Assembly: GCF_000372525.1 (NCBI RefSeq)
Contig: NZ_AQUR01000090.1
Location: 61,127-125,126 of the forward strand
Length of the DNA: 64,000 bases
Reading direction: 5' to 3'
Source: Cupriavidus neocaledonicus
Lineage (GTDB): Bacteria; Pseudomonadota; Gammaproteobacteria; Burkholderiales; Burkholderiaceae
The notes beneath the pieces were generated by a model that made no database searches, was not told where the DNA came from, and worked only from the letters and a program-made list of their open reading frames with translations. How positions within the stretch are numbered: position 1 is the first letter of the stretch; every line of letters begins with the position of its first letter. A program made the translations under genes and the position numbers. Positions 9,508 through 19,679 of the stretch are shown here, piece after piece.

Positions 9508-10170
9508 ATGACGTTCGACCTGTTCGACGACCTGCCCGAAGACAGCGCCGCCACCCCCGCCATCGAATCCCTCGCCGACGGTGCCGTCGTGCTGCGCGGC
9601 GCGGCGCGAGCCAATGCCGACGTGCTGCTCGCCGACGTGCAAACCATCGTGGCGCGGGCCCCCTGGCGGCACATGGTCACCCCCGGCGGCCTGAAGATGT
9701 CGGTGGCGATGACTAACTGCGGCGCGTGCGGCTGGGTCTCCGACGCGCGCGGCTATCGCTACGACGCGGTCGACCCGCTGAGCGGGCAAGCATGGCCAGA
9801 CATGCCCGCGAGTTTCCGCGAGCTCGCTGCCAGCGCGGCGGCGCAGGCGGGCTTCGCCGGATTTGCGCCGGATGCCTGCCTGATCAACCGCTATGTGCCG
9901 GGCACCCGCCTGTCGCTGCACCAGGACCGCGACGAGCGCGATTTCACCGCGCCCATCGTCTCGGTGTCGCTGGGGCTGCCGGCGGTGTTCCTGTTCGGGG
10001 GCATGCGCCGTGCCGACAAGCCGCAGCGGATACGGCTGGCGCATGGCGACGTGGTGGTGTGGGGCGGGCCGTCGCGGCTGGCGTTCCACGGCGTGGCGCC
10101 GCTGGCCGATGGCGATCATCCGCTGCTGGGGCCGCTGCGCATCAACCTGACGTTCCGCAAGGCGCGATAG
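9508..10170 (+). CDS. alkB: AlkB-type Fe(II)/2-oxoglutarate DNA dealkylase
   Basis: 220 residues, similar to E. coli AlkB. It oxidatively demethylates 1-methyladenine and 3-methylcytosine. The iron ligands H138, D140 (SLHQDRDE) and H194 (LAFHGVAPL) are present, as are the 2-oxoglutarate arginines in RINLTFR (R211, R217). The YDAVDPLSG-AWPDMP substrate-lid region and the NRY-PGTRLSLH sheet are typical. There is no adjacent ada or alkA, so no local adaptive-response operon is seen. Confidence 0.93.
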   Translation: MTFDLFDDLPEDSAATPAIESLADGAVVLRGAARANADVLLADVQTIVARAPWRHMVTPGGLKMSVAMTNCGACGWVSDARGYRYDAVDPLSGQAWPDMPASFRELAASAAAQAGFAGFAPDACLINRYVPGTRLSLHQDRDERDFTAPIVSVSLGLPAVFLFGGMRRADKPQRIRLAHGDVVVWGGPSRLAFHGVAPLADGDHPLLGPLRINLTFRKAR

Positions 10171-10254
10171 CCGCCTGCCTGGCCTTGGCACTTTGCCGGG
10201 GGTTTTCTACAGTCAATGGACTGCCCCGAACGCCACCGTGCAAAGGACCCTCCC

Positions 10255-10743
10255 ATGCATCTCGACGGCTCCTGCCATTGCGGCGCGGTCCACTTCTCGC
10301 TCGAGTCCGATTCGCCCTGCCCTTACATGCATTGCCATTGCTCGATCTGCCGCAAGACCGCGGGCGGCGGTGGCTATGCCATCAACATCGGCGGCGATGC
10401 CGCCACGCTGCGCGTGCGCGGGCGCAAGTACCTCGGCGTCTACCATGCCGTGCTGCGCGAGCCCGGCAAGCGCGCGCGGCGCTCGCCGGCGCAGCGGCAT
10501 TTCTGCGTCAAGTGCGGCAGCGCGCTGTGGCTGTGGGATCCGCGCTGGCCCGAGCTGCTGTATCCCCATGCCTCGGCCATCGATACGCCGCTGCCGCGCC
10601 CGCCGGAGGTGGTGGAGGCCTCGCTGGAGTCCGTGGCGCCATGGGTCGATGTGCCGCGCGGCAAGGGCCATGTGCACTGCGACACATGGCCGGAAGAATC
10701 GCTGGCCGACTGGCACAAGCGGCACGGCCTGCTGTCGCGCTGA
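10255..10743 (+). CDS. GFA/CENP-V-fold zinc protein
   Basis: 162 residues. The zinc-binding cysteines of the glutathione-dependent formaldehyde-activating enzyme (GFA) fold are in order: C7/C9, C27/C29/C32 (HCHCSICRKT) and C84/C87 (CVKCGSALW). The fold is common, and real S-hydroxymethylglutathione synthase activity is shown for few members, so the substrate is unknown. The ATG at 10255 begins the conserved MHLDGSCHCG. It is the last plus-strand gene before a hairpin and convergent cysK. Confidence 0.85.
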   Translation: MHLDGSCHCGAVHFSLESDSPCPYMHCHCSICRKTAGGGGYAINIGGDAATLRVRGRKYLGVYHAVLREPGKRARRSPAQRHFCVKCGSALWLWDPRWPELLYPHASAIDTPLPRPPEVVEASLESVAPWVDVPRGKGHVHCDTWPEESLADWHKRHGLLSR

Positions 10744-10863
10744 GCGGGTCGGAGGCGATGTGAACGTTTTATCGCCTGCGCGCGCGTGACGTGCTGGCGT
10801 TGGACCTGTACGACCGCTTCAGCTGGGGCGACGTGCCCTGCTTCCAGATCAACGAAGCGTTCC

Positions 10864-10884
10864 GAGCGCCCGCGCCGGGCGCTC
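10864..10884. terminator. Hairpin between the GFA-like gene and cysK
   Basis: GAGCGCCC (10864-10871) and GGGCGCTC (10877-10884) form a perfect eight-base stem with a five-base loop between two convergent genes. No T run follows on either strand, so it may be a weak or Rho-assisted terminator. Confidence 0.45.
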
Positions 10885-10900
10885 GTCGCGACGTCGTCGC

Positions 10901-11818
<918 letters not shown>

Positions 11819-12002
11819 CGTGTTCTCCGTGACGGGTGCGATGCAGCAAGCCTGGCGGGCCGCGCAGCGCAGGATCGAATGACCCCGCCGATTTTAGTGC
11901 AAAGCGCCGGCGGGGCCGCTCGCGTATGATCGAGGCCGCCGCGCCTTGCCCCCGCTTGCTCCGGCATCCGCCTCACATCCCCGCTTTGCCCCCCTTGCAT
12001 CG

Positions 12003-12767
12003 ATGCCTGACCACCTGCTGCTGCCCTCCCTGCTGATCTTCGGACTTGGTGGCTTGCTCGGCGCGGTGGGCGGGCTGTTCGGCATCGGCGGCGGGCTGAT
12101 CGCGATTCCGGCGCTGGGGCTGCTGTTCGGCATGGACCAGCAGCTGGCACAGGGGACCGCGCTGGTGATGATCGCGCCCAACGTGCTGATCGGCTTCTGG
12201 CAATACCGCAAGCGGGCCGGCATTGCGCTGCGCACGGCGGTGGTGCTGGGCTTGTCGGCGGTGCTGGCGACCTGGCTGTCGGCGCGCGCGGCCACCGCGA
12301 TGGACGCGCAGCTGCTGCGGCGGATCTTCGCGCTGTTCATGATCGGCATGGCGCTGTACTTCCTGTGGCGGCTGCTGCCGGGGCGCGCGGTGACCGCGCC
12401 GCAGGCGCGGCTGTCGGCGCGCTGGATGCCGCTGGTGGGCGTGGCCGGCGGCTTGTTCTCCGGCTTCTTCAGCGTGGGCGGCGGCGTGGTGGCCGCGCCG
12501 GCGCTGGTCGGCCTGTTCGGGCTGCGGCAGGCGGCGGCACAGGGCCTGGCTCTGGCGCTGGTGACGCCCGGCGCGGTGGTGGCGCTGGCAACCTATGCCC
12601 ATGCCGGCCAGGTCGACTGGGCCCGAGGCATGCCCCTGTCGCTGGGTGGCATGCTGACCATCTCGTCGGGCGTGGCGCTGGCGCACCGGATGCCAGAGCG
12701 CCGCCTGCGCGCCCTGTTTGCGGTGTGCCTGATCGCCACCGCGGTGGTGATGCTGGTGCGCGGCTGA
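12003..12767 (+). CDS. TauE/SafE (TSUP) family membrane permease
   Basis: 254 residues with about eight hydrophobic segments and the duplicated TSUP signature: GAVGGLFGIGGGLIAIPAL near the N-terminus and SGFFSVGGGVVAAPAL in the second half. Members export sulfite, sulfoacetate or related anions. The gene is divergent from cysteine synthase, which fits a sulfur role, but the substrate is inferred. The start at MPDHLLLPS places the first helix normally. Confidence 0.85.
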   Translation: MPDHLLLPSLLIFGLGGLLGAVGGLFGIGGGLIAIPALGLLFGMDQQLAQGTALVMIAPNVLIGFWQYRKRAGIALRTAVVLGLSAVLATWLSARAATAMDAQLLRRIFALFMIGMALYFLWRLLPGRAVTAPQARLSARWMPLVGVAGGLFSGFFSVGGGVVAAPALVGLFGLRQAAAQGLALALVTPGAVVALATYAHAGQVDWARGMPLSLGGMLTISSGVALAHRMPERRLRALFAVCLIATAVVMLVRG

Positions 12768-12809
12768 ATCCGGCGACTTTTGCCAATGCCGCCAACCCCG
12801 TGCGGCGCC

Positions 12810-13427
12810 TTACTTGCGCAGCACCAGGCAGAAGTTGTTGGCCGGCATCGGCACCGGCTCGTCGCAGCGCAGGCCCTGCGCCGCGCCCAGCGCGATCACG
12901 GCCTCCATGTCGCGCACGCCCCAGTCAGGATCGGTGGCGCGCAGCTGTGCGTCGAAGGCGGCGTTGCTGGGCGCGGTGTGCGCGCCGCCGCGGCGGTAAG
13001 GGCCATACAGGAACAGCACGCCACCGGGCCCCAGCAGCTTGCCGGCGCCCGCGAACAGCGCCTCGGCCGCGGCCCACGGGGCGATATGGATCATGTTGAT
13101 GCAGACCACCGCAGCGGCGGCGTCGATGCCCCACGGCTGGCGGCAGACATCGAGCGCCAGCGGCGCGCGCACATTGGCGAGGCCCGCGTGCGCGGTCCAG
13201 GCCGCGATCGATGCGCGTGCGGCCGCGTCCGGATCGCTCGGCTGCCAGGTGATGCCGGGCAGCGCCGCGGCAAAGTGCACGGCGTGCTGGCCGGTGCCGC
13301 TGGCGATTTCGAGCACGGTGCCGCTGGCGGGAAGCACCTGGCGCAGCACCGCGAGGATGGGCTCGCGGTTGCGCTCGGTGGCGGGCGCCATGCGGCGCGC
13401 GTCGGGGTCGTGGGTCGGGCCGGTCAT
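12810..13427 (-). CDS. DUF938 SAM-dependent methyltransferase-like protein
   Basis: 205 residues. The SAM-binding motif I is VLEIASGTGQHAVHFA, with the acidic motif II region WQPSDPDAAA and the DUF938 hallmark VVCINMIHIAPW followed by GGVLFLYGPYRRGG. The family is widespread and uncharacterised. The start at MTGPTHDPD was chosen because it precedes the conserved ARRMAPATERNREPIL block. No partner gene is evident. Confidence 0.85.
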   Translation of the reverse strand: MTGPTHDPDARRMAPATERNREPILAVLRQVLPASGTVLEIASGTGQHAVHFAAALPGITWQPSDPDAAARASIAAWTAHAGLANVRAPLALDVCRQPWGIDAAAAVVCINMIHIAPWAAAEALFAGAGKLLGPGGVLFLYGPYRRGGAHTAPSNAAFDAQLRATDPDWGVRDMEAVIALGAAQGLRCDEPVPMPANNFCLVLRK

Positions 13428-13477
13428 GATGGCATGCGCAGGCGGTAGCTGGGGAACGGGCCTAGCGTAGCAGAAAT

Positions 13478-13502
13478 GGCGCGCGGCCTGCCGCCGCGCG
13501 CC
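13478..13502 (-). terminator. Hairpin after the lipoprotein esterase gene
   Basis: GGCGCGCGG (13478-13486) and CCGCGCGCC (13494-13502) form a perfect nine-base stem. On the minus strand ATTTCTG follows, a poor T run. It lies 10 bases past the stop of the 13513-14973 gene. Confidence 0.5.
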
Positions 13503-13512
13503 GATCCGCCGG

Positions 13513-14973
13513 TCAGCCCGGCGTGCACGGGAACGCCTGCGCCACCGACGGCCGCAGCGCCGCCGTGGTCGGGCTTTCCTCGCCGCTCGCCAGCGTGTTG
13601 TCGGTGAACTTGCAGCCGTAGGCCGGGCTGGCCACGGTGGCGGCATCCAGCACTTCGTCGCCGCCCGGTTTCACGCCGTTCTGCTCCCAGTTGACCATGT
13701 CGTCGAAGGCCCTGGCCTGCTCGGCCACGGTGAAGTCGCAATGGCTGACGCCGCGGATGGCGCGCTGCACCAGCCATTGCGCGGTGCCGTTGGCATCGGC
13801 GCGGCGCTTGTAGATCTGCTCCATGCTGAACGGCACGTACATGTCGCCCAGCGTATGCAGTGTCACCACCGGCACGCCGATGCGTGCATTGGTCCTGGGG
13901 ATCCAGCGCAGGCCGTCGCTGCGCGCACGGTTGGCCTCGGCGCTGCCGCTGACGCGGAAGATGCCCGCGTTGAACGCCTGCTCCGCCGCCGACTGCGCGG
14001 GGTCATTGTCGAACTGGAAGGTGATGCCGGTGGTGTTGACCACGTTCTGCGTCAGGATGCCGTTGACCGAGCCGTCCTGGCCGAAGGTGCTCCACACCGC
14101 GTCCTGCAGCCCCTGCGCGCCCGGGCCGCCGAAGCCCCAGTCGAACAGCGGCCGTTGCCCGCCGGTCAGGTTGCGCACGATGGCCTTGAGGGTGTCGCCC
14201 TGGGCCGTGGTCTGGCCTGGGTAGGTGGTGAACAGCGCGGCGCGTACCGCGGGCGCGATCTGCGCCCAGTTGGCCGCGGGCCACGCCGTCGCCGGATAGC
14301 CCGCCAGCTGCTGCGCGGCGGTCTGGTAGGCGCCGAAGTAGTTGAACAGCTCGGTATCGCCGAGCACGCCGCACATCGGCACCGCGCCGTGGTAGCGCAC
14401 CTTGTGGTTGGCGGCCTGGATGTTCTCCTCGTCGACCGCCGCGGCCGAGACATGGCCGCCCATCGAATGGCCGACGATGTAGAGGCGCGACGGCGCCGCC
14501 AAAGTGCGCCCGTTCTGCGCGGCAATGCGCGTGAAGGCCAGCGCCAGCGCGTTGGTGTCTTCCAGGCCGGCGCGCACGTCATAGTAGTTCCTGGCATAGC
14601 TGGATGCGGCCCACGCGTACCCGTTCGCCAGCAGGTGCCGGCGGATGCTCGGCAGGGTCACCGACAGCGCCGCGCCCGTGCCCGCATAGCCGTGGGCATA
14701 CATCACCAGCCGGCCGTTCCAGTTCTTCGGCACCTCGATGCGGTAGCCGGCGCCGTCCTGCACGCCCCACCAGCGGTCGGCCTCGGGCGCGCCGGCCAGC
14801 GCCGCGAACGGCAGCGTGGCCGCATCCATGGTGAAGGTGCGGTCGTCCTGCGGGCGCTTCTCTTCGGCTTGCGGCGGCGGCTTCTGCGCCGGCTCGTCGT
14901 CATTGCCGCCGCAGCCGTACAGCAGCGTGGCGGCGAGGCAAAGCATCGCGGCTTTCCCGACAGCTCGTTTCAT
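13513..14973 (-). CDS. Alpha/beta-hydrolase lipoprotein (secreted esterase)
   Basis: 486 residues. A signal peptide ends in a lipobox (LLYGC), so the protein is predicted to be lipid-anchored. The nucleophile elbow is GHSMGGH (IVGHSMGGHVSAAA), preceded by an oxyanion segment VMYAHGYAGTGA. A late DMYVPFSMEQ and HCDFT could supply the acid and histidine. It resembles large secreted tannase- or PHB-type esterases, but the substrate is unknown. The start follows an AAGGAGA site. It lies just downstream of phoX on the same strand, but a strong hairpin (15200-15233) separates them. Confidence 0.75.
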   Translation of the reverse strand: MKRAVGKAAMLCLAATLLYGCGGNDDEPAQKPPPQAEEKRPQDDRTFTMDAATLPFAALAGAPEADRWWGVQDGAGYRIEVPKNWNGRLVMYAHGYAGTGAALSVTLPSIRRHLLANGYAWAASSYARNYYDVRAGLEDTNALALAFTRIAAQNGRTLAAPSRLYIVGHSMGGHVSAAAVDEENIQAANHKVRYHGAVPMCGVLGDTELFNYFGAYQTAAQQLAGYPATAWPAANWAQIAPAVRAALFTTYPGQTTAQGDTLKAIVRNLTGGQRPLFDWGFGGPGAQGLQDAVWSTFGQDGSVNGILTQNVVNTTGITFQFDNDPAQSAAEQAFNAGIFRVSGSAEANRARSDGLRWIPRTNARIGVPVVTLHTLGDMYVPFSMEQIYKRRADANGTAQWLVQRAIRGVSHCDFTVAEQARAFDDMVNWEQNGVKPGGDEVLDAATVASPAYGCKFTDNTLASGEESPTTAALRPSVAQAFPCTPG

Positions 14974-15199
14974 GCCTGGTCTCCTTGTTATGCGGTTCTT
15001 GTTGTCCTGGCTGATGGCGCGCCGGCGGCGAAGTGCCGTGGCCGGCGCCCCCACCACTGTAGGACACGGCGACGCAAGCCGCATGGAGGCCATCCTCGAC
15101 GCGCTGTGGCCGTTGCAACGGATGCGGGTTAGCCCCGGCTCGCCTGAACCGGTGCCGCGTGTTAGCGGACCACAGTCGGATATCGACGTCCGTGCCCCA

Positions 15200-15233
15200 A
15201 TGACAACGGCGGGCCGAAGCCCGCCGTTGTCAT
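15200..15233 (-). terminator. Very strong UUCG-loop hairpin after phoX
   Basis: A perfect 15-base stem (15200-15214 with 15219-15233) closes a four-base loop that reads TTCG on the minus strand, the exceptionally stable tetraloop. It sits 20 bases after the phoX stop. There is no clear T run, but the stem is among the strongest in the window. Confidence 0.7.
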
Positions 15234-15252
15234 GCCTACGCGCAGTCCCGCA

Positions 15253-17247
15253 TCAGGTCCTGGCGAGCCTGATGCCGGTGGGATCGCCGGTCAGGTAGCC
15301 GACCGCCGCGCCAAAACGGTCCTTGTAGTTGGCGCGCACCAGCGGATCGAGCTGCGCCTTGACCTTGTCGTGCAGCGGGGATTCCCAGTCGCCGACATGC
15401 TGGAAGTTGCTCATCACGTAGGTCCAGCCATTGATCTCGTCGACCGCATGCAGGCCGGTGGACTCGGCGCCGGCCGGGCACGACAGCACGCGGCTGAGCA
15501 CCTTGGTGTCGACGTTGTACGCCCACAGGAAGTTGTTGACGTGGGTGTTGCTGTCCTCGCCGACGAACAGCGTGCGCAGCTTCTCCGAGAACTTCAGGTT
15601 GTCCGGCGTGGCCACCTTGTCGGGATTGGCAAAGTTGCCCAGCGCATCCTGCTGCTTCATCTTGCCGCCACCCAGGTCCTCGCTGATCAGCGCAGGCACC
15701 GCGGCCATGTCGACCGGCACCCATTCGCTGGCCATCGCCGTGCCGGTCTTGTCGGCCTGGCCGCCCTTCAGGTTGAGCTCATAGACTGCGCCGGAATACG
15801 GGCCTTCCACCTGGATGTCGCCAGCATTGGCGGCGTTGCCCGCCAGCATGCTCGACTCGATGCGCGACATCGCCGAATAGGCCTTCTTGTCCTTGATGTT
15901 GACGGTGGTGCCTTCCATCTTGGTAAAGCCCAGGCTGCCGCCGACCAGCGCGGCATAGCGGTGCGTTTCCAGGAACGCCGCGGCCTTTTCCATGCCCGGC
16001 ACCAGCTTCACCCAGTTCTGCCTGCCGCTGTAAATGATGCGGGTGTAGCTGGCATCGGCCGGATCGGCGGTCTTGACATCCATGATGTCGGCCAGCCGGA
16101 TGCCGCCGTCGACCAGCGCGCGGATCTCGGCGCTGGTGGCGTGGCCCAGCCGGATCCACGACAGCGTGGCACTGCCCGGGCCGGTGCCCGAGGTCTGGTG
16201 CCACTTGGCCACGTAGAGCGTGCCGGCGGACAGGTCGCGCGCTTGGTCGGCGATAAACAGGAACAGGCCGCCGTTGGTGGCATCGTCGCCCATCAGCACG
16301 GTGCGCTCGTCCGGCATGACCTGCACCAGCTCGTGCGAGATGCGGCCCAGGCAGTAGTGCTTCCTGATGGTGCCGGTGCCGTCCGGGTGCACCGTGACTT
16401 CGGGCAGGTGGCCATAGTTGTAGGCGTTGGCGCGGGCCGGGTCGCCGTACAGGTTGCGGCTGTAGCCCTGCAGCTGCGTGACCGCGTTGGCGTCCACCAG
16501 GTCGGTCTCGTACTCCTCGCTCGACAGGTGCGTGTTCCACGGCGACAGGCTGGCGCCGCAGGTAATCCACAGGCCGTTGACGCCCGAGGTGTCGACGTTG
16601 TGGTACTTGACGGGGGTCAGCTTGCCGGTGGCCGGGTCCTGGTCCAGCGTCAGTACCGCGATCGGCGACGGCAGCAGCCCGTACATGCTGGCATTGCCCT
16701 GGTTGCGCGAGGTGTATTCGAACTGCACCACCGCGAACACCGTGTTGCCCTTGACGCCCGGCACGGTGGGATTGGCCAGCGTCAGCAGCGAGCTGCCGTC
16801 CGGCGCGTCGGAGAAGAACTGGCGCTCCTTGCCGGCGACCGAGGTATCGATGATCGGCTGGTTGTTGATGTCGTAGTAGCCGCCGGCCACGATGGTGCCG
16901 CCCTTGCCGTCGGGCAGCGTGTCGCCGGTGACGAAGAAGGGCTGGTAGGCCAGCTTGTAGGTCTGGCTGCTGCCGTCGCTGAAGGACACCTTGAGGCTGG
17001 AGCCGACCGTGGTGGTCGCCATGGCCTCGGGCGTGGCCAGCGTCGGCGCGCTCATCGGCACGAACTCGGCGGTGGTGAAGGTGGCGGCCGGGCCCGGCGC
17101 GGGCGCCGGCGCCGGCACGACCGCGGCGTCATCGCCGCCGCCGCAGCCTGCCAGCAGGCTGGTGGAGGCGAAGCCGAGCGGCAGCATGGGTGCGCCGGCC
17201 AACAGCTTCAGGGCCTTGCGACGGCCAGCATTGGGTTGTTCGAGCAT
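15253..17247 (-). CDS. phoX: PhoX-family secreted alkaline phosphatase
   Basis: 664 residues. PhoX enzymes are Tat-exported Ca/Fe phosphatases that release phosphate from organic esters. The N-terminus is Tat-like (GRRKALKLLAG) and continues into a lipobox-like LLAGCGGG, so it may be an exported lipoprotein. DUF839/PhoX features include GLWITCGASLSPWNTHLSSEEY, a GRISHELVQVMPDERTV block and FVGEDSNTHVNNFLWAYNV near the C-terminus. A PhoB-box-like pair lies 138 bases upstream and a strong hairpin follows. Confidence 0.87.
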   Translation of the reverse strand: MLEQPNAGRRKALKLLAGAPMLPLGFASTSLLAGCGGGDDAAVVPAPAPAPGPAATFTTAEFVPMSAPTLATPEAMATTTVGSSLKVSFSDGSSQTYKLAYQPFFVTGDTLPDGKGGTIVAGGYYDINNQPIIDTSVAGKERQFFSDAPDGSSLLTLANPTVPGVKGNTVFAVVQFEYTSRNQGNASMYGLLPSPIAVLTLDQDPATGKLTPVKYHNVDTSGVNGLWITCGASLSPWNTHLSSEEYETDLVDANAVTQLQGYSRNLYGDPARANAYNYGHLPEVTVHPDGTGTIRKHYCLGRISHELVQVMPDERTVLMGDDATNGGLFLFIADQARDLSAGTLYVAKWHQTSGTGPGSATLSWIRLGHATSAEIRALVDGGIRLADIMDVKTADPADASYTRIIYSGRQNWVKLVPGMEKAAAFLETHRYAALVGGSLGFTKMEGTTVNIKDKKAYSAMSRIESSMLAGNAANAGDIQVEGPYSGAVYELNLKGGQADKTGTAMASEWVPVDMAAVPALISEDLGGGKMKQQDALGNFANPDKVATPDNLKFSEKLRTLFVGEDSNTHVNNFLWAYNVDTKVLSRVLSCPAGAESTGLHAVDEINGWTYVMSNFQHVGDWESPLHDKVKAQLDPLVRANYKDRFGAAVGYLTGDPTGIRLART

Positions 17248-17384
17248 GTTTTCGATCCGGGGAAAGGAAAGGGATGGTTCACTACGTGTTTGCGCCAGTC
17301 CCGGGGGGCGGAACCAGGCACCTGTTGCACAGGCGGGCGGCGGGCGTCATCGCGCACGTCCGGGGCGCATCGTAGGCGCCGTTT

Positions 17385-17401
17385 GTGACACCAGGTTGAC
17401 G
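17385..17401 (-). promoter_or_regulatory. PhoB-box-like direct repeat upstream of phoX
   Basis: On the minus strand the sequence reads CGTCAA-CCTGG-TGTCAC: two half-sites at an 11-base period, as in the PhoB consensus (TGTCAT, five bases, TGTCAC), with two half-site deviations. It lies about 138 bases before the phoX start. Found by eye, not scored. Confidence 0.5.
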
Positions 17402-17516
17402 ATGCAACACAAATTGGTGCGGCTTGATGCACGTCCGGTTCGCTGCGGTACACTGCCGCCTTGCTTCCGCGGCCCGGCCGGCGCGGATTTCCGTACCGTT
17501 CCTGCGCCGCTTGCCC

Positions 17517-18134
17517 TTGCCCACCTACACGCTAGCCAGCCCCGTCCACGCCGAGATCGAGATCCGCAAGAGCCGCTTCCTGGCGCTGGCGCTGCCGGTT
17601 GCCGACCGCGACGCCGCCATGGCCACGTTGCAGGCGCTGCGCGCCGAGCACCCCACCGCCACCCATGTGTGCTGGGCACTGCTGGCCGGCGGGGCCTCGG
17701 GCATGTCAGACGATGGCGAACCGTCCGGCACCGCGGGGCGGCCGATCCTGGAAGTGCTGCGCCATCACGACCTCGATGGCGTGCTGGCGGCGGTGGTGCG
17801 CTACTACGGTGGCGTCAAGCTGGGAGCTGGCGGGTTGGTGCGCGCTTACACCGATGCCATCGCCGCGGCCCTGAAAGGCGCCGAACGGGTCGAGCGCATC
17901 GCCTATGGCACGATGGCCGTCGCGGTCGACTACGCCGACGAGCCGCGCGTGCGCCGCTGGCTGGACTACGAGGCGCCCGCGGGCTGCACGCTGGCCGAGA
18001 CCGGCTACGGCGCGCTCGCGACGCTGGTGCTGCGCATGCCCGCGACGCAGCTCGATGCCGCCCGCGATGCCTTGCGGGACGCCACCCATGGCCGCGCCCA
18101 GTTCCCGCAGGCGGAGGACGACAGCCATGGCTGA
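17517..18134 (+). CDS. yigZ: YigZ/IMPACT family protein
   Basis: 205 residues from a TTG start, the same size as E. coli YigZ. The IMPACT signature is complete: CWALLAGG, GMSDDGEPSGTAGRPILEVL, then VVRYYGGVKLGAGGLVRAY. Eukaryotic IMPACT affects the Gcn2 response; the bacterial role is unclear. No good ATG gives family length; an in-frame ATG at 17424 would add a 31-residue Arg/Ala-rich extension lacking conservation. The 3' end overlaps the ferredoxin gene by eight bases. Confidence 0.88.
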   Translation: MPTYTLASPVHAEIEIRKSRFLALALPVADRDAAMATLQALRAEHPTATHVCWALLAGGASGMSDDGEPSGTAGRPILEVLRHHDLDGVLAAVVRYYGGVKLGAGGLVRAYTDAIAAALKGAERVERIAYGTMAVAVDYADEPRVRRWLDYEAPAGCTLAETGYGALATLVLRMPATQLDAARDALRDATHGRAQFPQAEDDSHG

Positions 18135-18435
18135 CACGGAGCGCGCGGACGAAAGCGCCGAATTCACCGCACAGGTGCTGCCGGGCTCTACCCGCTTCGC
18201 CGCCCCGGCGGCGCTGAGCCTGCTGGAGGCAGCCTTGCTCGAAGGCGTGGCGCTGCCCAATTCGTGCCGTAACGGCACCTGCCGCGCCTGCGCCAGCCGG
18301 CTGCACGCGGGGACGATCCGCTACCGGATCGAGTGGCCGGGGCTGAGTCCGGACGAGAAGGACGAGGGCCTGATATTGCCCTGCGTGGCTTGTCCGGAGA
18401 GTGATGTGGTGATTGAGCCTGTCAGGCTGGGGTAG
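18127..18435 (+). CDS. Small plant-type [2Fe-2S] ferredoxin
   Basis: 102 residues. Cluster ligands are C47, C52, C55 (SCRNGTCRAC) and C86 (LPCVAC), the C-x4-C-x2-C...C spacing of plant-type ferredoxins. It overlaps the yigZ end, so the two are translationally coupled. No reductase or oxygenase is adjacent, so its redox partner is unknown. Confidence 0.88.
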   Translation: MADTERADESAEFTAQVLPGSTRFAAPAALSLLEAALLEGVALPNSCRNGTCRACASRLHAGTIRYRIEWPGLSPDEKDEGLILPCVACPESDVVIEPVRLG

Positions 18436-18450
18436 GGCGTCAAGGCCGGC

Positions 18451-19548
18451 TTACCCCCCAACTGCCAGAAAAAACCGCAACGCCAGCTTCAGCCCATCCG
18501 GCCCCGCCGGGTCCGAGAACGCCTGCCCGCCGGGGCCGCCGCTCCAGGCGTGGCCCAGGCCTTCCACGCGCACCAGCTGCAGGTAGGGGGACCTGCCGTC
18601 GTACCAGTCGAACACGTCGATGGCGCGGCGCATGCCGCGCTGGATGCGCCGTGCCGGCACGCCGGCCAGCGGCGGGGTGCCTTCGGGCTGCAGATGCATC
18701 CACATGCCGGCCGCGGCAGTGGCGTTGCTGAAGTCGACCATGTGGTCGGCATCGCCATGCAGCAGCAGCAATGGCGGCGGTCGGCGTCCGGCAAGGCCGA
18801 AGCGCAGCGCTTGCATGGTCTTGGCGTCGGGCCCGCGCTGCCCGCGCATGGCGCGCGTGGCCTGTGCGGCATTGCCGGCGCTCCAGGGCACGGCGCCCGA
18901 GTGCGAGCCCACCGCGGCGAAGCGCGACGGATAGCGCAGCCCCAGCATCAGTGCCATCACACCGCCGGCGGACAGGCCCAGCACGCTGACGCGGTCCGCC
19001 GCCACCGGATATCGGCGACAGGTCTGCTCGATCAGCGTCAGCAGCAGCCCGGCTTCGACGGCGCCCTGCGCCGCGGGCCGGAACCAGTTCCAGCAGCGCT
19101 GCGCATTGGCCTGCGAACTCTGCTCGGGCAGCAACACCACCCAGCCGGATTCGCGCGCCACCGCGGCGGCGCGCGTGACCGCGGCAAAGCTGGCGGCGTC
19201 CTGGCCGCAGCCATGCAGCAGCACCAGCATCGGCGCGCGGCGCGACGCGGTAACGCCGGCCGGCACGAAGATGCGGTAGCGGCGCGGCGCCAGCGGCGCG
19301 CCCCACGTGCCCTCTTCCCAGCGCCCGCTGCCACGGCTTTGCGGCGCCGCCACCGGCGACACCACGCCCGACAAGGCCCGTTGCGTGGCGGCGGTGACTG
19401 CAGCGGATTGCTTCACTGCGTTGCGCACGATGGCCTCGGTCATCGGCTTGGTGAGGTTCTTGTTGACGGCGCGCTGCATCTGGCGCGCCTGGCGGGTGGC
19501 GGCCTTGTTCAGCGTGGACCAGAGTTTCGCGCCGGGTGAGCGGGGCAT
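18451..19548 (-). CDS. PHB-depolymerase/LpqC-family esterase
   Basis: 365 residues. Family features: LVLLHGCGQDAASFA (oxyanion hole region), nucleophile elbow GLSAGG (SVLGLSAGGVMALMLGLRYP), acid HGDADHMVDF and histidine GLGHAWSGG. The ester hydrolase may act on short-chain polyhydroxyalkanoate or on feruloyl-type esters. About 90 basic helical residues precede the domain and no signal peptide is visible, so it may be cytoplasmic. ACAGGAAG precedes the start at MPRSPGAK. Confidence 0.85.
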   Translation of the reverse strand: MPRSPGAKLWSTLNKAATRQARQMQRAVNKNLTKPMTEAIVRNAVKQSAAVTAATQRALSGVVSPVAAPQSRGSGRWEEGTWGAPLAPRRYRIFVPAGVTASRRAPMLVLLHGCGQDAASFAAVTRAAAVARESGWVVLLPEQSSQANAQRCWNWFRPAAQGAVEAGLLLTLIEQTCRRYPVAADRVSVLGLSAGGVMALMLGLRYPSRFAAVGSHSGAVPWSAGNAAQATRAMRGQRGPDAKTMQALRFGLAGRRPPPLLLLHGDADHMVDFSNATAAAGMWMHLQPEGTPPLAGVPARRIQRGMRRAIDVFDWYDGRSPYLQLVRVEGLGHAWSGGPGGQAFSDPAGPDGLKLALRFFLAVGG

Positions 19549-19679
19549 GCGGCTTCCTGTGCAAGGGATCACCGCCACATGATATGCGCTGTGGCCGACG
19601 CAACTTGCATGCAACGCGCGCCGGATGTCTGCCTACAATGCAAAGACCGTGTCGCCCCAGACACGAACCGGAGGCAAGC

